A stretch of DNA of 23,382 nt. Origin: a virus. Shown here one piece after another: positions 15,938 through 23,186 of the stretch. Each line of letters begins with the position of its first letter. The first letter of the stretch is position 1. The position numbers were made by a program, and so were the translations under genes. The notes below the pieces were generated by a model. That model was given only the letters and a program-made list of their open reading frames with translations. It did no database searches and was not told where the DNA came from. Location of the stretch: IMG/VR virus record IMGVR_UViG_3300032241_000235, positions 1-23,382 of that record; one strand, written 5' to 3'.

Positions 15938-18118
15938 CTAATCTACTCGTACATCAGTTAGTTTGCCTTTTTTCATTGCCATAGCATCGAACATATTGTC
16001 TACGTCCATTTGCTGAGTTTCTTTAGATACCAAACCAGTCTTAGCCATAACTTCTTTAGCTTGAGCTTGGTTGAGTTCCATCTTAGATTTGTGTAATTGG
16101 TCTTCCATTGGAGGAGGAGCACTTGCCTTGGCTTGCAATATCTTCATTGCTTCTTCCATTGTTGGCAGATAAGCATCAACATGGCGAACACCTAACACTC
16201 TGAGCGTATCTTCGTAAGGTCTTCTAGCCTTCTCAAACATCTCAGGCATAGATGGGTCTAACTGCATCATTACCTGGGCAAACTGTTGTTGCGCTTGAGT
16301 AATAAGTTGTTGTCTAGTGAGTCTATTTTCATCAGACATAAACCCAAGACCCAAATCAATGTTGATCATCTTGCGATCAATAAATTGGTAGTTTGCCATT
16401 GCTTGTGCATCGAGGAAAGGACCACCTTTCTCAGAGCAAACGTGAGCAAGTTGCTGAATAGAATAATCGTCAGCGTATTGGATCATTGTGTGCCATACAA
16501 GGTGTATTACGTCTTGCAAAGCAATCGCACAATTCTTAATCATCTCATCTTGAATGAGTTGGTTGGGTCCCATTGCCGCTTGAAGCTTGAATCCAGAGTT
16601 ACCATCTTTCATAATCTCTGGGTTCATTGAGTCATTGGGACTCGTCATACCAATCATTGCCATGTTGTCTTCTTTAAGCGAAGCCATAGCAGATTCAACA
16701 TATGCCAGATTGCCCTGCATAGGTTGAAACTCATAAACGTGCTTATTAGGATCAAACTTACGATCAAGCACAAACATTGCACTAACGCCTCGCTGAATTT
16801 CTTCAGCATCCACAAACTCAGGATTAACGCCAATCCTAGGAGTAGAGGCTTGCATTGCAAAGCTAAGTTCAGCACGTTTAATAGATGTTGCATACTCTTG
16901 AATCGGGACTAACCGTTCTCCAAGTGAATAGCCAAAGAAGTTGCCTGTGATTGGCTTGGGGCACATATTCGCCAAAGGAATAAAGTCCACTTCCTTGACG
17001 TACAGTATGTAAGAGCCTGAATAGCAAACTTCTACGATTTCTTCTTCACCGTCACCATCAACATCTTTTCTAAGCCATGCAGTAGTCAGCATAACAACCC
17101 GAGCGTACCTGTCAGCACCTTGGGAAGCAATAACGCCTTGTCCAGGAACAGGTGTAGAGTCCCTGGCGTGTAAGGCTAAGTCGTTTTCTAAAGCACCTGC
17201 TTGGTAAGCTCCCGCAGGTCCGTATGCCGCATGATCAGCAAAACTTTCCATATCAATGAAGGGGTATTGCACCTTGGCTTCATGGATGGTCATTGGCTCA
17301 TAGAAACCCACAAAATCTTGATACATGATCTGTGGGATTGTGGGGTTACACACAAAGTAATGTTGTGCAACGTGCTTGATTCTGATGTTTGTTTTAGTAC
17401 CTGTACATTTGTACTTAGCACGATAGATTGTGTTGTTTTGAATGGCTTCGTTGAGCTCTGCATTAGGATCAACTTCTTGCTCTTCTTCTGGCTCATCACC
17501 AGGTTGCATGGCTTCTGCCATTGCTTGCTGGAGATTTACATCAACCCTACGCATTTGTTGTCTAAGAGTTTTTAGACCACTTTCTGCGGCTTGTAATTCA
17601 AAAGCTTTTAGTTGATCACGAGTACCTTCTACTTCTTTGTACTGAGTAATTGTTTCTCTGATTGGCATCACCATCACAATGCCGTTTTTGTGCATTAAAG
17701 AATCTTGAGCCCAATCACGAATAATTTGGTATGCACAGTTCTTGTTGTTAATAAAGTACTTGACCATGTCTGTGGCTTGCTCTGCGCCTTCTTGGTCAGC
17801 TTCATCAAATCTTTCAAACTCAAAATTAACTTTACCGTCAGGCATTAAGCACTTTGTGATCACCGCAGTAGCGTAATCAATGCCAGGCGTTACTACAGGG
17901 TGAATGTAATCAATACCTCTAACAGGCTCTGTAGACTCAGATACTGGGATATTGAGATAGTGGTAATCAGTAAAGCGGTTGTAAGTGTTCTTGGCTTGTG
18001 TCAAGCGAAGGTAGTCAACCATTTTTACATAGGCTTCGTGACAGACTTTCTCTGCGATGCCACGATTGCCAGAAGGCGATGCGAGATTTTCGACTACCAA
18101 GTTTTGCTTGAATAACAT
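15938..18118 (-). CDS. Portal protein (726 aa, P22/Kuravirus-like)
   Basis: The size and order (TerL, portal, scaffold, capsid) identify it. The N-terminal third holds wing-type helices and a long acidic insertion (about residues 206-222, with EPEEEQEVDPNAE). Residues 351-400 hold the signature of this portal class: a KDVDGDGEEEIVEV strand, YILYVKEVDFIPLANMCPKP and GNFFGYSLGERL. These correspond to the D.DGDG.xE, D..P, KP, H/NxF.G.S positions of the P22-like portals. The C-terminal 100 residues are helical and Gln/Met-rich (barrel-like). Twelve copies would form the head vertex through which DNA is packaged. The C-terminus is close to, but does not overlap, the next gene. Confidence 0.88.
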   Translation of the reverse strand: MLFKQNLVVENLASPSGNRGIAEKVCHEAYVKMVDYLRLTQAKNTYNRFTDYHYLNIPVSESTEPVRGIDYIHPVVTPGIDYATAVITKCLMPDGKVNFEFERFDEADQEGAEQATDMVKYFINNKNCAYQIIRDWAQDSLMHKNGIVMVMPIRETITQYKEVEGTRDQLKAFELQAAESGLKTLRQQMRRVDVNLQQAMAEAMQPGDEPEEEQEVDPNAELNEAIQNNTIYRAKYKCTGTKTNIRIKHVAQHYFVCNPTIPQIMYQDFVGFYEPMTIHEAKVQYPFIDMESFADHAAYGPAGAYQAGALENDLALHARDSTPVPGQGVIASQGADRYARVVMLTTAWLRKDVDGDGEEEIVEVCYSGSYILYVKEVDFIPLANMCPKPITGNFFGYSLGERLVPIQEYATSIKRAELSFAMQASTPRIGVNPEFVDAEEIQRGVSAMFVLDRKFDPNKHVYEFQPMQGNLAYVESAMASLKEDNMAMIGMTSPNDSMNPEIMKDGNSGFKLQAAMGPNQLIQDEMIKNCAIALQDVIHLVWHTMIQYADDYSIQQLAHVCSEKGGPFLDAQAMANYQFIDRKMINIDLGLGFMSDENRLTRQQLITQAQQQFAQVMMQLDPSMPEMFEKARRPYEDTLRVLGVRHVDAYLPTMEEAMKILQAKASAPPPMEDQLHKSKMELNQAQAKEVMAKTGLVSKETQQMDVDNMFDAMAMKKGKLTDVRVD

Positions 18119-18127
18119 AGTTAACCT

Positions 18128-19720
18128 TTAGATTCGTTGCAATTTACCTTCAATGACAGGGATTCTACGGTTAGCAAAGGTGTTTGCTCTGCTGACTACG
18201 GATTCTCCATGCCCTTGAATCAACGCCAATATTCCTATTCTTGCTGAATCTATGTGATCGTCTGGATCACTAAATCTGCCCATTTCATCGATAGCGTAGT
18301 TCCTGGCTTCGTCAAGGAAAGCTTTACAGGATTCGTTAACCAGTAACGTCCCACGCTCCATCATTAACCTCATTATATTGATTCCGTAAGCTTTGTGGTT
18401 AGTTACCTTTCCTTGGTCGTTCGCAGGATTGAGGATTGCGCCAGAAATGCAGTTAAGACCATATGAATCCTCAAACACTTCACGGACACTTTGCTCCGTG
18501 AGAGTGTATCGACCTGCCGTTGCTGCGTCATGCGGTAAAGCAATTGGTACTCCCTTGGATTCCCTGTCGAGCAAATAGTGAACGTACTCGTCAGGTGTCT
18601 CGCCTGAAGGGATCGTGATTTGCCTGTGAAGGTAGATAATTTCGTTAATTGCATCTCTAAAAAAGAACGAGATAACTGTCGGGTCATTTTTGATTCCTAA
18701 GTCAAAGCTAATCAATCTTTCTAGCTTGTCATTGGTACGCAAATCATAGGCATCAGACTTATAAATAGGCCATTCAAGCAAAGGAAATACTACACCTTTG
18801 CCCATCAGAGGTATACCGTTCATACGGCACTCACGCTCCCAAGGCATAAAGTCTCTGGCTAGTTGTTCTCTTTCTTCAAGAGGAAAGAAGGGCTCACCCC
18901 ATTCGTTGACAAAGGGGATATCGTCCCAGGTGACTCGCACATGGGCATAACCATCGACTTGATCCCAAAACTTACGAACCAGTCCTGACATACCTTTGAG
19001 CGGAGTGAATGAACAAATAACTTGTCCGTTTCTTGATGCCGTTCTAACGACAAGCTCGGAGAAGGTTTCGTCTGGCGGTTGCTCGTCAAGAACAACGAGA
19101 TCAAGCTCAAATCCTTGTAGATGTCTAACTTGTTGTGTATAGTTTGAGAAGTAAAGTTTGGACTTCCCGCCAGTAGAATGCCAAACTTCCATCGCAAGCA
19201 CGTTCTGACCATCCGAACGGATAGATTTAACGTCAATAAGTTCTCTAGGTATAGCACCAGAACCAAGGCGATAGCTTTGTTTAATGTCATCACAACCCAA
19301 GAGCTTGCTTTGGAGAGTTTTAGCCACCTGTTCCCAGGATTCACCCGAGCACATAGCAATGATGGGAGATTCATATATCTTTCCTTTCCAATGCGGAGGG
19401 TATTTGCCTGTCAAGTGAAAGGCAGTCTCATAGGTAGAAGCAATTGTCTTACCTGCCCTGTTAGCCGCAATCATTCCTCTTCTGGTAAATTTGTTACCTA
19501 GTTCAAAGAATTTAGTTTGATATGAGAAGGGTTTAAACCACTTCATTTGGTTGTACTGCATATCTTCCGCTATTTTGTCGGTAGCGATACGCATAGCCTC
19601 AAATTGTTCTTTAGTAAACTCTTTGAGCTTTTTCTTACCACCCGCAAGGTTTATCAGGTGCTTAAGAGCTCTTGTTTTATAGAGTGGTAAGACGTAATTA
19701 CTGGCTTCACTTTTTGCCAT
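18128..19720 (-). CDS. terL: Terminase large subunit (530 aa)
   Basis: ATPase plus nuclease of the DNA packaging motor. The Walker A motif is AANRAGKT at residues 85-92, preceded by RRGMI. Walker B is LDLVVLDE, with D212 and E213. A coupling-type SFTP follows at 237-240. The C-terminal nuclease domain has an acidic strand ISFDLG (D340), a PHDAA element (D398), and a DPDDHIDSARI motif (487-493) providing the metal-binding Asp residues. The GKYPPHW element after Walker A is shared with terminases of the P22-like group. Length is usual for the family. It overlaps the end of the preceding small gene by 14 bases. No split or inactivating change is seen; all catalytic residues are present. Confidence 0.94.
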   Translation of the reverse strand: MAKSEASNYVLPLYKTRALKHLINLAGGKKKLKEFTKEQFEAMRIATDKIAEDMQYNQMKWFKPFSYQTKFFELGNKFTRRGMIAANRAGKTIASTYETAFHLTGKYPPHWKGKIYESPIIAMCSGESWEQVAKTLQSKLLGCDDIKQSYRLGSGAIPRELIDVKSIRSDGQNVLAMEVWHSTGGKSKLYFSNYTQQVRHLQGFELDLVVLDEQPPDETFSELVVRTASRNGQVICSFTPLKGMSGLVRKFWDQVDGYAHVRVTWDDIPFVNEWGEPFFPLEEREQLARDFMPWERECRMNGIPLMGKGVVFPLLEWPIYKSDAYDLRTNDKLERLISFDLGIKNDPTVISFFFRDAINEIIYLHRQITIPSGETPDEYVHYLLDRESKGVPIALPHDAATAGRYTLTEQSVREVFEDSYGLNCISGAILNPANDQGKVTNHKAYGINIMRLMMERGTLLVNESCKAFLDEARNYAIDEMGRFSDPDDHIDSARIGILALIQGHGESVVSRANTFANRRIPVIEGKLQRI

Positions 19721-19886
19721 AGGAATCTCTGATTTCCAAAAAGAGCTTTGCGCTTACAGCAAGATAATGAATTTCTAAAGGAGAAAGACTTTGTATATCT
19801 TTCTTTAAAAACTCAAATACTTTACGGGCACAAAACTCTGCTTGGTTACCTAGACGATTATCGAAATCATCTTTTTCGTATTGCAT
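19707..19886 (-). CDS. Small hypothetical protein before terL (59 aa)
   Basis: A frame of 59 residues from the ATG at 19886 (a TTG three codons upstream also opens the frame). The ATG gives a TAATG overlap with the previous gene and is preferred. The protein begins MQYEKDDFDNRLGNQAEF and is helical and charged, ending FLEIRDSYGKK. It runs 14 bases into terL. A terminase small subunit would be expected near here, and this is one of two candidates, but it is short and no HTH pattern is obvious. Function unassigned. Confidence 0.55.
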   Translation of the reverse strand: MQYEKDDFDNRLGNQAEFCARKVFEFLKKDIQSLSPLEIHYLAVSAKLFLEIRDSYGKK

Positions 19887-20533
19887 TACGCCCAAGGATC
19901 AGCAATGTTTTTGGCAGATACTGAGACAATGTTTTTGTCAATCAAAGGCCAAATGCTTGCACCCTTTTCACCTGTGCAATACAAATATAGACCACGACCT
20001 TTTTCAGTAAAAGAGCCGTCTTGTCTGCGTAGCATTATTTCTTCAGTCCTTGGATCATCCCAGGAATATCTCTCAGGTACTGTTTGTCCAAACTTATTGA
20101 TCCTTTCACCAACTGCCACTAACTCAGTAGGACCCATGATCTGATAAGTGATCACTCCGTTATCGTATTTGCGGAACATAATCTGTACCTTTTTATCCGA
20201 CTGGGGGTTAGTCGGGTGAGGCATATTAGTCGCACCGAAATGATGAATCTCTGAAGTTGTAGGAGGTAGATCCGCACTTCTTGGAGGAGGGAAAGGCTTC
20301 TTCTCATCTACTGGGATGATATCTTTTTTATCGACATACGGGTTGTCAGTAGTGATGAAGTCCTGGGGAACCTTCTTACCTTCTAAGGCATTCTTTGCTG
20401 CAAGGTATTGCTCTTCTTTGGGTTTGCCAATGAGATCAAGAGCTAACCCAGTCTTGTCGTAAACAAACTGAGCTAACTCTCTAGCGTTGGGAAGGTCTGT
20501 CTTTAGAGCATCTATATCGTATAAATCTGCCAT
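19886..20533 (-). CDS. Hypothetical protein (215 aa)
   Basis: A 215-residue protein with three visible parts: an N-terminal helical segment (MADLYDIDALKTDLPNAREL, then a KPKEEQYLAAKNALEG helix), a Pro-rich linker (about residues 70-100, KKPFPPPRSADLPPTTSE), and a C-terminal beta-rich domain with KVQIMFRKYDNGVITYQIMG and RYSWDDPRTEEIMLR. I recognise no family. It has a good AAGGA site. Position in the packaging cluster suggests a small packaging or head role, but I would not assign one. The Pro-rich linker separating two domains is the main visible feature. Confidence 0.65.
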   Translation of the reverse strand: MADLYDIDALKTDLPNARELAQFVYDKTGLALDLIGKPKEEQYLAAKNALEGKKVPQDFITTDNPYVDKKDIIPVDEKKPFPPPRSADLPPTTSEIHHFGATNMPHPTNPQSDKKVQIMFRKYDNGVITYQIMGPTELVAVGERINKFGQTVPERYSWDDPRTEEIMLRRQDGSFTEKGRGLYLYCTGEKGASIWPLIDKNIVSVSAKNIADPWA

Positions 20534-20554
20534 TTCTAGTTCCTTTATCTAAAC

Positions 20555-20884
20555 TTACTCTTTTCTCATTTCTTCTTCGTACTTCTCTTTTGCTCTGTCA
20601 GCATGGTGATGAGCTAATTCTTTGTGCTCTTCTACACGCTCTGTATCATGGTGACCCATGCCAAGCCAAGATGCTGAATGGTGAGCATGATGAGCACCGT
20701 GATGTTCATGTTGCTCTTTAGCACTCTTGGTTAACTTGTGTGCCAATGCAGAAGCTTTCTCGAAGTCTTCATTAACATTGGTGAAGTCATTGCCTACAGA
20801 CTTCTTAGGTTTCTCAGCAGACTTGGGGATAGCCGCACCACCTAGTGAGCCAAAGAATGAGTTGATTTTGTCTTGTGGCTTCAT
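20555..20884 (-). CDS. His-rich small protein (109 aa)
   Basis: A 109-residue protein with a basic N-terminus (MKPQDKINSFFGSLGGAAIP) and, from about residue 59 on, a strikingly His-rich stretch (EQHEHHGAHHAHH, then GHHDTERVEEHKELAHHH), 14 His in all. It ends with an alternating charged helix (ADRAKEKYEEEMRKE). The His clusters could bind a metal or be pH-sensitive, but no known motif with fixed spacing is present. It overlaps the preceding gene as ATGA. Function unknown. Confidence 0.65.
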   Translation of the reverse strand: MKPQDKINSFFGSLGGAAIPKSAEKPKKSVGNDFTNVNEDFEKASALAHKLTKSAKEQHEHHGAHHAHHSASWLGMGHHDTERVEEHKELAHHHADRAKEKYEEEMRKE

Positions 20885-21132
20885 TTGGGTTGCAACCTTG
20901 CTTTATCTTTAACAGTTGTATAGTCAACTTTATCGCCAATTCTCTTAGCGTTAATGTTGTTAATCTTGTTGTCAGAAAATGATTCTTGACCAAGCCATTT
21001 AAGGGCAGTAGAAGCGATGTGAGCTCCATGCTTGTCGTGAGATGCAAACTCTTCTAGTTTGTTGTTTATAGGCTTGTCAACGCCTTTAGTCATGCGCTTA
21101 CCGCCATCAATGATTCTTCCGTATCCAGACAT
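20881..21132 (-). CDS. Small hypothetical protein (83 aa)
   Basis: An 83-residue basic protein starting MSGYGRIIDGGKRMTKGVDK. It carries an IASTALKWLGQESF helix-turn and a C-terminal KDKARLQPK. No family is recognised. It lies seven bases after the preceding gene and is coupled to the next by an ATGA overlap. It is part of the cluster of very small basic proteins located between the terminase-small candidate and terL. Confidence 0.6.
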   Translation of the reverse strand: MSGYGRIIDGGKRMTKGVDKPINNKLEEFASHDKHGAHIASTALKWLGQESFSDNKINNINAKRIGDKVDYTTVKDKARLQPK

Positions 21133-21139
21133 AGTTATC

Positions 21140-21433
21140 TCACTTTAAAAAGTTCATACGGTCTTTGTCCATGTAGCCACAGTTAGTAGCTTTTGTATCA
21201 TAAGCTTTAGGCTGATGTACTTCTACTTTCTGGTGTCTACCATTGACAACATTGTGGTTACCTGCGCTGGGTGCGGCTTGGTGACCTTTCTCATAGTGGG
21301 TAGAACCCTTCTTAATAGTCACAGCAGTTGCGCCAGTATCATGGCTCATGTGAACAGGGTTATCAAGTCCACGCTTTACTGCGTGTTGCTTCATAAGAGT
21401 TGGGGCTTTGTTGCCAGAAGTGTAGTTGCTCAT
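21140..21433 (-). CDS. Small basic hypothetical protein (97 aa)
   Basis: A 97-residue Lys/His/Gly-rich protein starting MSNYTSGNKAPTLMKQHAVK, with several His and Asn. No hydrophobic core pattern is obvious, so much of it may be extended and could bind nucleic acid or be stabilised on the virion. Its ATG overlaps the preceding gene's stop as ATGA. I recognise no family. Function unknown. Confidence 0.6.
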   Translation of the reverse strand: MSNYTSGNKAPTLMKQHAVKRGLDNPVHMSHDTGATAVTIKKGSTHYEKGHQAAPSAGNHNVVNGRHQKVEVHQPKAYDTKATNCGYMDKDRMNFLK

Positions 21434-21582
21434 TTCTTTCCTTTAGGTTTACGTTTAGCTTGTGCCTCACGCTTGACTGCGTAGGCAATTGCCACGGCTT
21501 GGGATTCTTTCTTTCCTGCTTCACGCTCTTTAGCCACGTTCTTCCCAAATGCGGCTTTAGACTTAGACTTGATTAGTGGCAT
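21430..21582 (-). CDS. Very small basic conserved-looking protein (50 aa)
   Basis: A 50-residue frame starting MPLIKSKSKAAFGKNVAKER. The middle reads EAGKKESQAVAIAYAVKREA and the end is KRKPKGKK. It fits a small protein type seen in many phages (P(L/V)xKxxSxxAFxxNVxxExxAGKxxxQAxAIAYxVKR). The function of that type is not known. It links to both neighbours: its ATG overlaps the previous stop as TAATG, and its own stop overlaps the next start as ATGA. The strongly basic composition could mean nucleic-acid or head-interior binding. Confidence 0.65.
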   Translation of the reverse strand: MPLIKSKSKAAFGKNVAKEREAGKKESQAVAIAYAVKREAQAKRKPKGKK

Positions 21583-21926
21583 TATTTTACCTTAGACAGA
21601 GTTTCCATAAAAGCATCTAGAGCACCATCAGCATCAGTCTCTTCCTTACTGGCAACGCTCTGTACATAGTCTACAGTAATTACAGGAGCTCTGCTAGATT
21701 CATAGGAAGCCATCTTATCTGCTATCCGAGCTTTATCCTTGATATCCAGTTCATCACTTTGCATAGCCTCTATAAGTATCTCCATAGCAGTCTTCAGGGG
21801 AGGCAATCCTTTATCCAACCGCTCTTGGTTTAACTTATTAAACAGAGCACCATACTCTGTAACTTTGTTAACCAGGGATTCAGCTTGCTTCTTTTGTGTT
21901 GGGAGCTTCGAAACCTTTGATGCCAT
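21582..21926 (-). CDS. Candidate terminase small subunit (114 aa)
   Basis: A 114-residue protein starting MASKVSKLPTQKKQAESLVN. The middle reads MEILIEAMQSDELDIKDKARIADKMASYESSR, i.e. a helix, a (D/E)E turn, and a K..R...AD..A.YE..R helix. That order resembles the helical core of phage small terminase proteins (L..xM.DE...xxR..AA...aPY). The start is supported by AGGAAGG upstream and causes a 47-base overlap with the preceding gene. It is not adjacent to terL, which is unusual for a TerS. The call rests on a motif impression, so confidence is moderate to low. Confidence 0.4.
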   Translation of the reverse strand: MASKVSKLPTQKKQAESLVNKVTEYGALFNKLNQERLDKGLPPLKTAMEILIEAMQSDELDIKDKARIADKMASYESSRAPVITVDYVQSVASKEETDADGALDAFMETLSKVK

Positions 21927-22446
21927 TTACGCCTTCCTTTGTCTTAATCCACCCATAAGAACCGTTAACCTTAAACCCACGCTTCTCGTGCATTCTCATA
22001 AACACTTTATTCTCTTCTCTAATAGAGGAGCTACAAACCACAGGAATACCCCAGGTATACGCCCACAGAAGGTGTTGATCAATCATAGCATTGATTATCT
22101 TTACCCTCGTCTTAGCAGGTAAGCTCAGATCAACGTGATAGAACTTCGCATTAGATATCTCTTCAGGCGCATAAGTCGTATACCCACCCCTATCAAACCA
22201 ACAGAACCCCAAAAGCTTATTAGAGAACTCCCCAGTCCCACTAATAACCGCAGGTCTGGCAACCGCTAAAAACTCCCTAGACCTATCAAACTGCTGATAC
22301 ACAGATGCCATAGTGACATTCTTTCTAAAGATATCTCTATTCGTAACCAGTAAACCTTCTACCTCTCTCCCAAAGATAGTATCCGCCATCTCTACTATAT
22401 CCTCTACATCCCTCAAAGGATGCGCTAATGCCCACTCTATTTCCAT
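21880..22446 (-). CDS. GNAT-fold-like protein (degenerate acetyl-CoA site?)
   Basis: A 188-residue protein, the first gene of the minus-strand operon, with an excellent GGAGG site at the start. The fold pattern looks GNAT-like: a central strand KLLGFCWFDR (about 77-86), a strand FYHVDLSLPAKTR (about 102-114), a helix to about 130, then VVCSSS and the motif-B-like FMRMHEKRGFKVNGSYGWIK (149-168), the latter typical of the GNAT C-terminal helix-strand. The pyrophosphate-binding loop expected after the VDLSLP strand normally reads (R/Q)xxGxG/A, but here it reads KTRVKI, so the acetyl-CoA site looks degenerate. It may be a non-enzymatic adapter. Substrate unknown. Confidence 0.6.
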   Translation of the reverse strand: MEIEWALAHPLRDVEDIVEMADTIFGREVEGLLVTNRDIFRKNVTMASVYQQFDRSREFLAVARPAVISGTGEFSNKLLGFCWFDRGGYTTYAPEEISNAKFYHVDLSLPAKTRVKIINAMIDQHLLWAYTWGIPVVCSSSIREENKVFMRMHEKRGFKVNGSYGWIKTKEGVNGIKGFEAPNTKEAS

Positions 22447-22563
22447 ACTTACCTCCGTTGATTTAGTTTACCAGAAACTTTTAGATTAAAAATTTTTATA
22501 CAGGAACAGTCTTTACTATTTTACTGTTGGTAAACCTGAATGTTTGTATTAAATTTTGGGAAT

Positions 22564-22660
22564 GGGGGAGTGGGCCCCCCTCTTACCCTCCTAATCCCGT
22601 CCTACCCCCCTCGACCTAATCACCTTTAGTGTTGGGGGGGTTTAATAAAGTGGTGGGGGG
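22564..22660. repeat. G-run and C-run tract
   Basis: Within about 100 bases the plus strand has G runs at 22564-22568 (5), 22634-22640 (7) and 22655-22660 (6), and C runs at 22575-22580 (6) and 22605-22610 (6), with further CCC triplets between. The surroundings are A+T-rich. The C-runs and G-runs could pair (CCCCCC with GGGGGG across about 23 bases) or form G-quadruplex-like structures. Function unknown; origin, regulatory or packaging roles are possible. Confidence 0.6.
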
Positions 22661-22671
22661 TCCTATCTCTT

Positions 22672-22760
22672 TTGAGTAATGAGGTTATTGGCATTCGGTT
22701 TACTGTAACGGACACGGACAATGTATTTGTCTTATGTGTTCTCTCTAGATATTGAGTAAT
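22672..22760 (+). repeat. Short direct repeat TTGAGTAAT (two copies)
   Basis: The nonamer TTGAGTAAT occurs at 22672-22680 and 22752-22760, 80 bases apart. A related pair, ATTGA(A/G)TATTTGAT followed by (GAT)CTA, lies at 22868-22887 and 22914-22930. Together these make the control region rich in degenerate repeats, as seen in iteron-type or operator regions. Individually each repeat is short and could be chance in A+T-rich DNA. Confidence 0.35.
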
Positions 22761-22790
22761 CAGTTACCAGGGTTTCTATTATCTCGAGCC

Positions 22791-22962
22791 ATATAAGTTA
22801 ACTCATTAGCTATTTACTAGGTTTATTAGCGTGCGATCATTGATCAGTATTATGTTAAATAGAATTAATTGAATATTTGATGATCTATTTGGTTTGTTAG
22901 CTATCTACTATCTATTGAGTATTTGATCTAAGGGTTTTATTGCAAGCATATATAAGTTAACT
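22791..22962 (+). repeat. Pair of 13-base direct repeats (ATATAAGTTAACT)
   Basis: ATATAAGTTAACT occurs exactly at 22791-22803 and at 22950-22962, 159 bases apart. Each copy is followed at a similar distance by TTTACTA (22813-22819 and 22974-22980). GTTAAC also occurs at 23257-23262, 23264-23269 and 23376-23381. This pattern suggests a binding site for a phage protein, perhaps a repressor or replication protein, but no specific family is implied. Confidence 0.55.
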
Positions 22963-23023
22963 AATAGTTAGTGTTTACTAACATTTAGATTATGAATAAA
23001 TGCAAAATAATTATTGACTACTA

Positions 23024-23052
23024 TTGAATAGGTTAAACATTGCCTTTATAAT
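23024..23052 (+). promoter_or_regulatory. Sigma70-type promoter for the rightward (early) genes
   Basis: A -35 hexamer TTGAAT at 23024-23029 is separated by 17 bases from a perfect consensus -10 hexamer TATAAT at 23047-23052. The transcript would start near 23059 and lead into the two tiny overlapping ORFs and the gene starting at 23338. Use of a host-type promoter fits early phage transcription. The fit is seen in the sequence; activity is inferred. Confidence 0.75.
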
Positions 23053-23096
23053 TATGTTTAGTGCAATAAAGCACTTAATTACACTTAAAGGGATTA

Positions 23097-23186
23097 ATGA
23101 TGATAGGTTTTAAAGTTACTTATATTTTTAATGGTTCATTAGAGGAAATCTTAATTAGCACATATGAGCTAGAGGAAATTATCTAA
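23097..23186 (+). CDS. Tiny ORF, 29 aa (possible leader peptide)
   Basis: A 29-residue frame beginning MMIGFKVTYIFNGSLEEILI, with AAAGGG just before tandem ATGs. It is about 40 bases downstream of the predicted start of transcription. It ends with TAATG, overlapping the next tiny ORF. I recognise no family. It is likely translated if the promoter works, because the site and spacing are good; function unknown. Confidence 0.45.
   Translation: MMIGFKVTYIFNGSLEEILISTYELEEII

Larger units (their letters stand above)
22447..23096. other. Divergent control region, no gene found (about 650 bp)
   Basis: This stretch separates the leftward operon from the rightward genes. I found no convincing gene. 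A 29-residue frame starts around 22542 but lacks a ribosome site. It contains tracts of G and C runs (22564-22660), two 13-base direct repeats, other short direct repeats, and one good rightward promoter at its right end. For the leftward genes I see only weak -10-like sites between 22447 and 22560 and would not name one. It could hold the phage origin, an early promoter cluster or packaging site; none can be proven by sight. Confidence 0.7.

Noticed and set aside
22447-22560. A leftward promoter for the late operon with -10-like TATAAA or TAAAAT.
   Set aside because: No acceptable -35 element lies at 16-18 bases from either, so the start of the late transcript cannot be assigned from sequence.
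22542-22631. Plus-strand frame of 29 codons starting ATGTTTGTATTAAATTTTGGG through the C-run tract.
   Set aside because: It lacks a ribosome binding site, and its predicted residues simply follow the homopolymer tract. I see no homology pattern.
22835-22845. GATCA-T-TGATC palindrome as a possible operator or methylation cluster.
   Set aside because: Too short in A+T-rich DNA to claim, and no second copy with the same spacing was seen.
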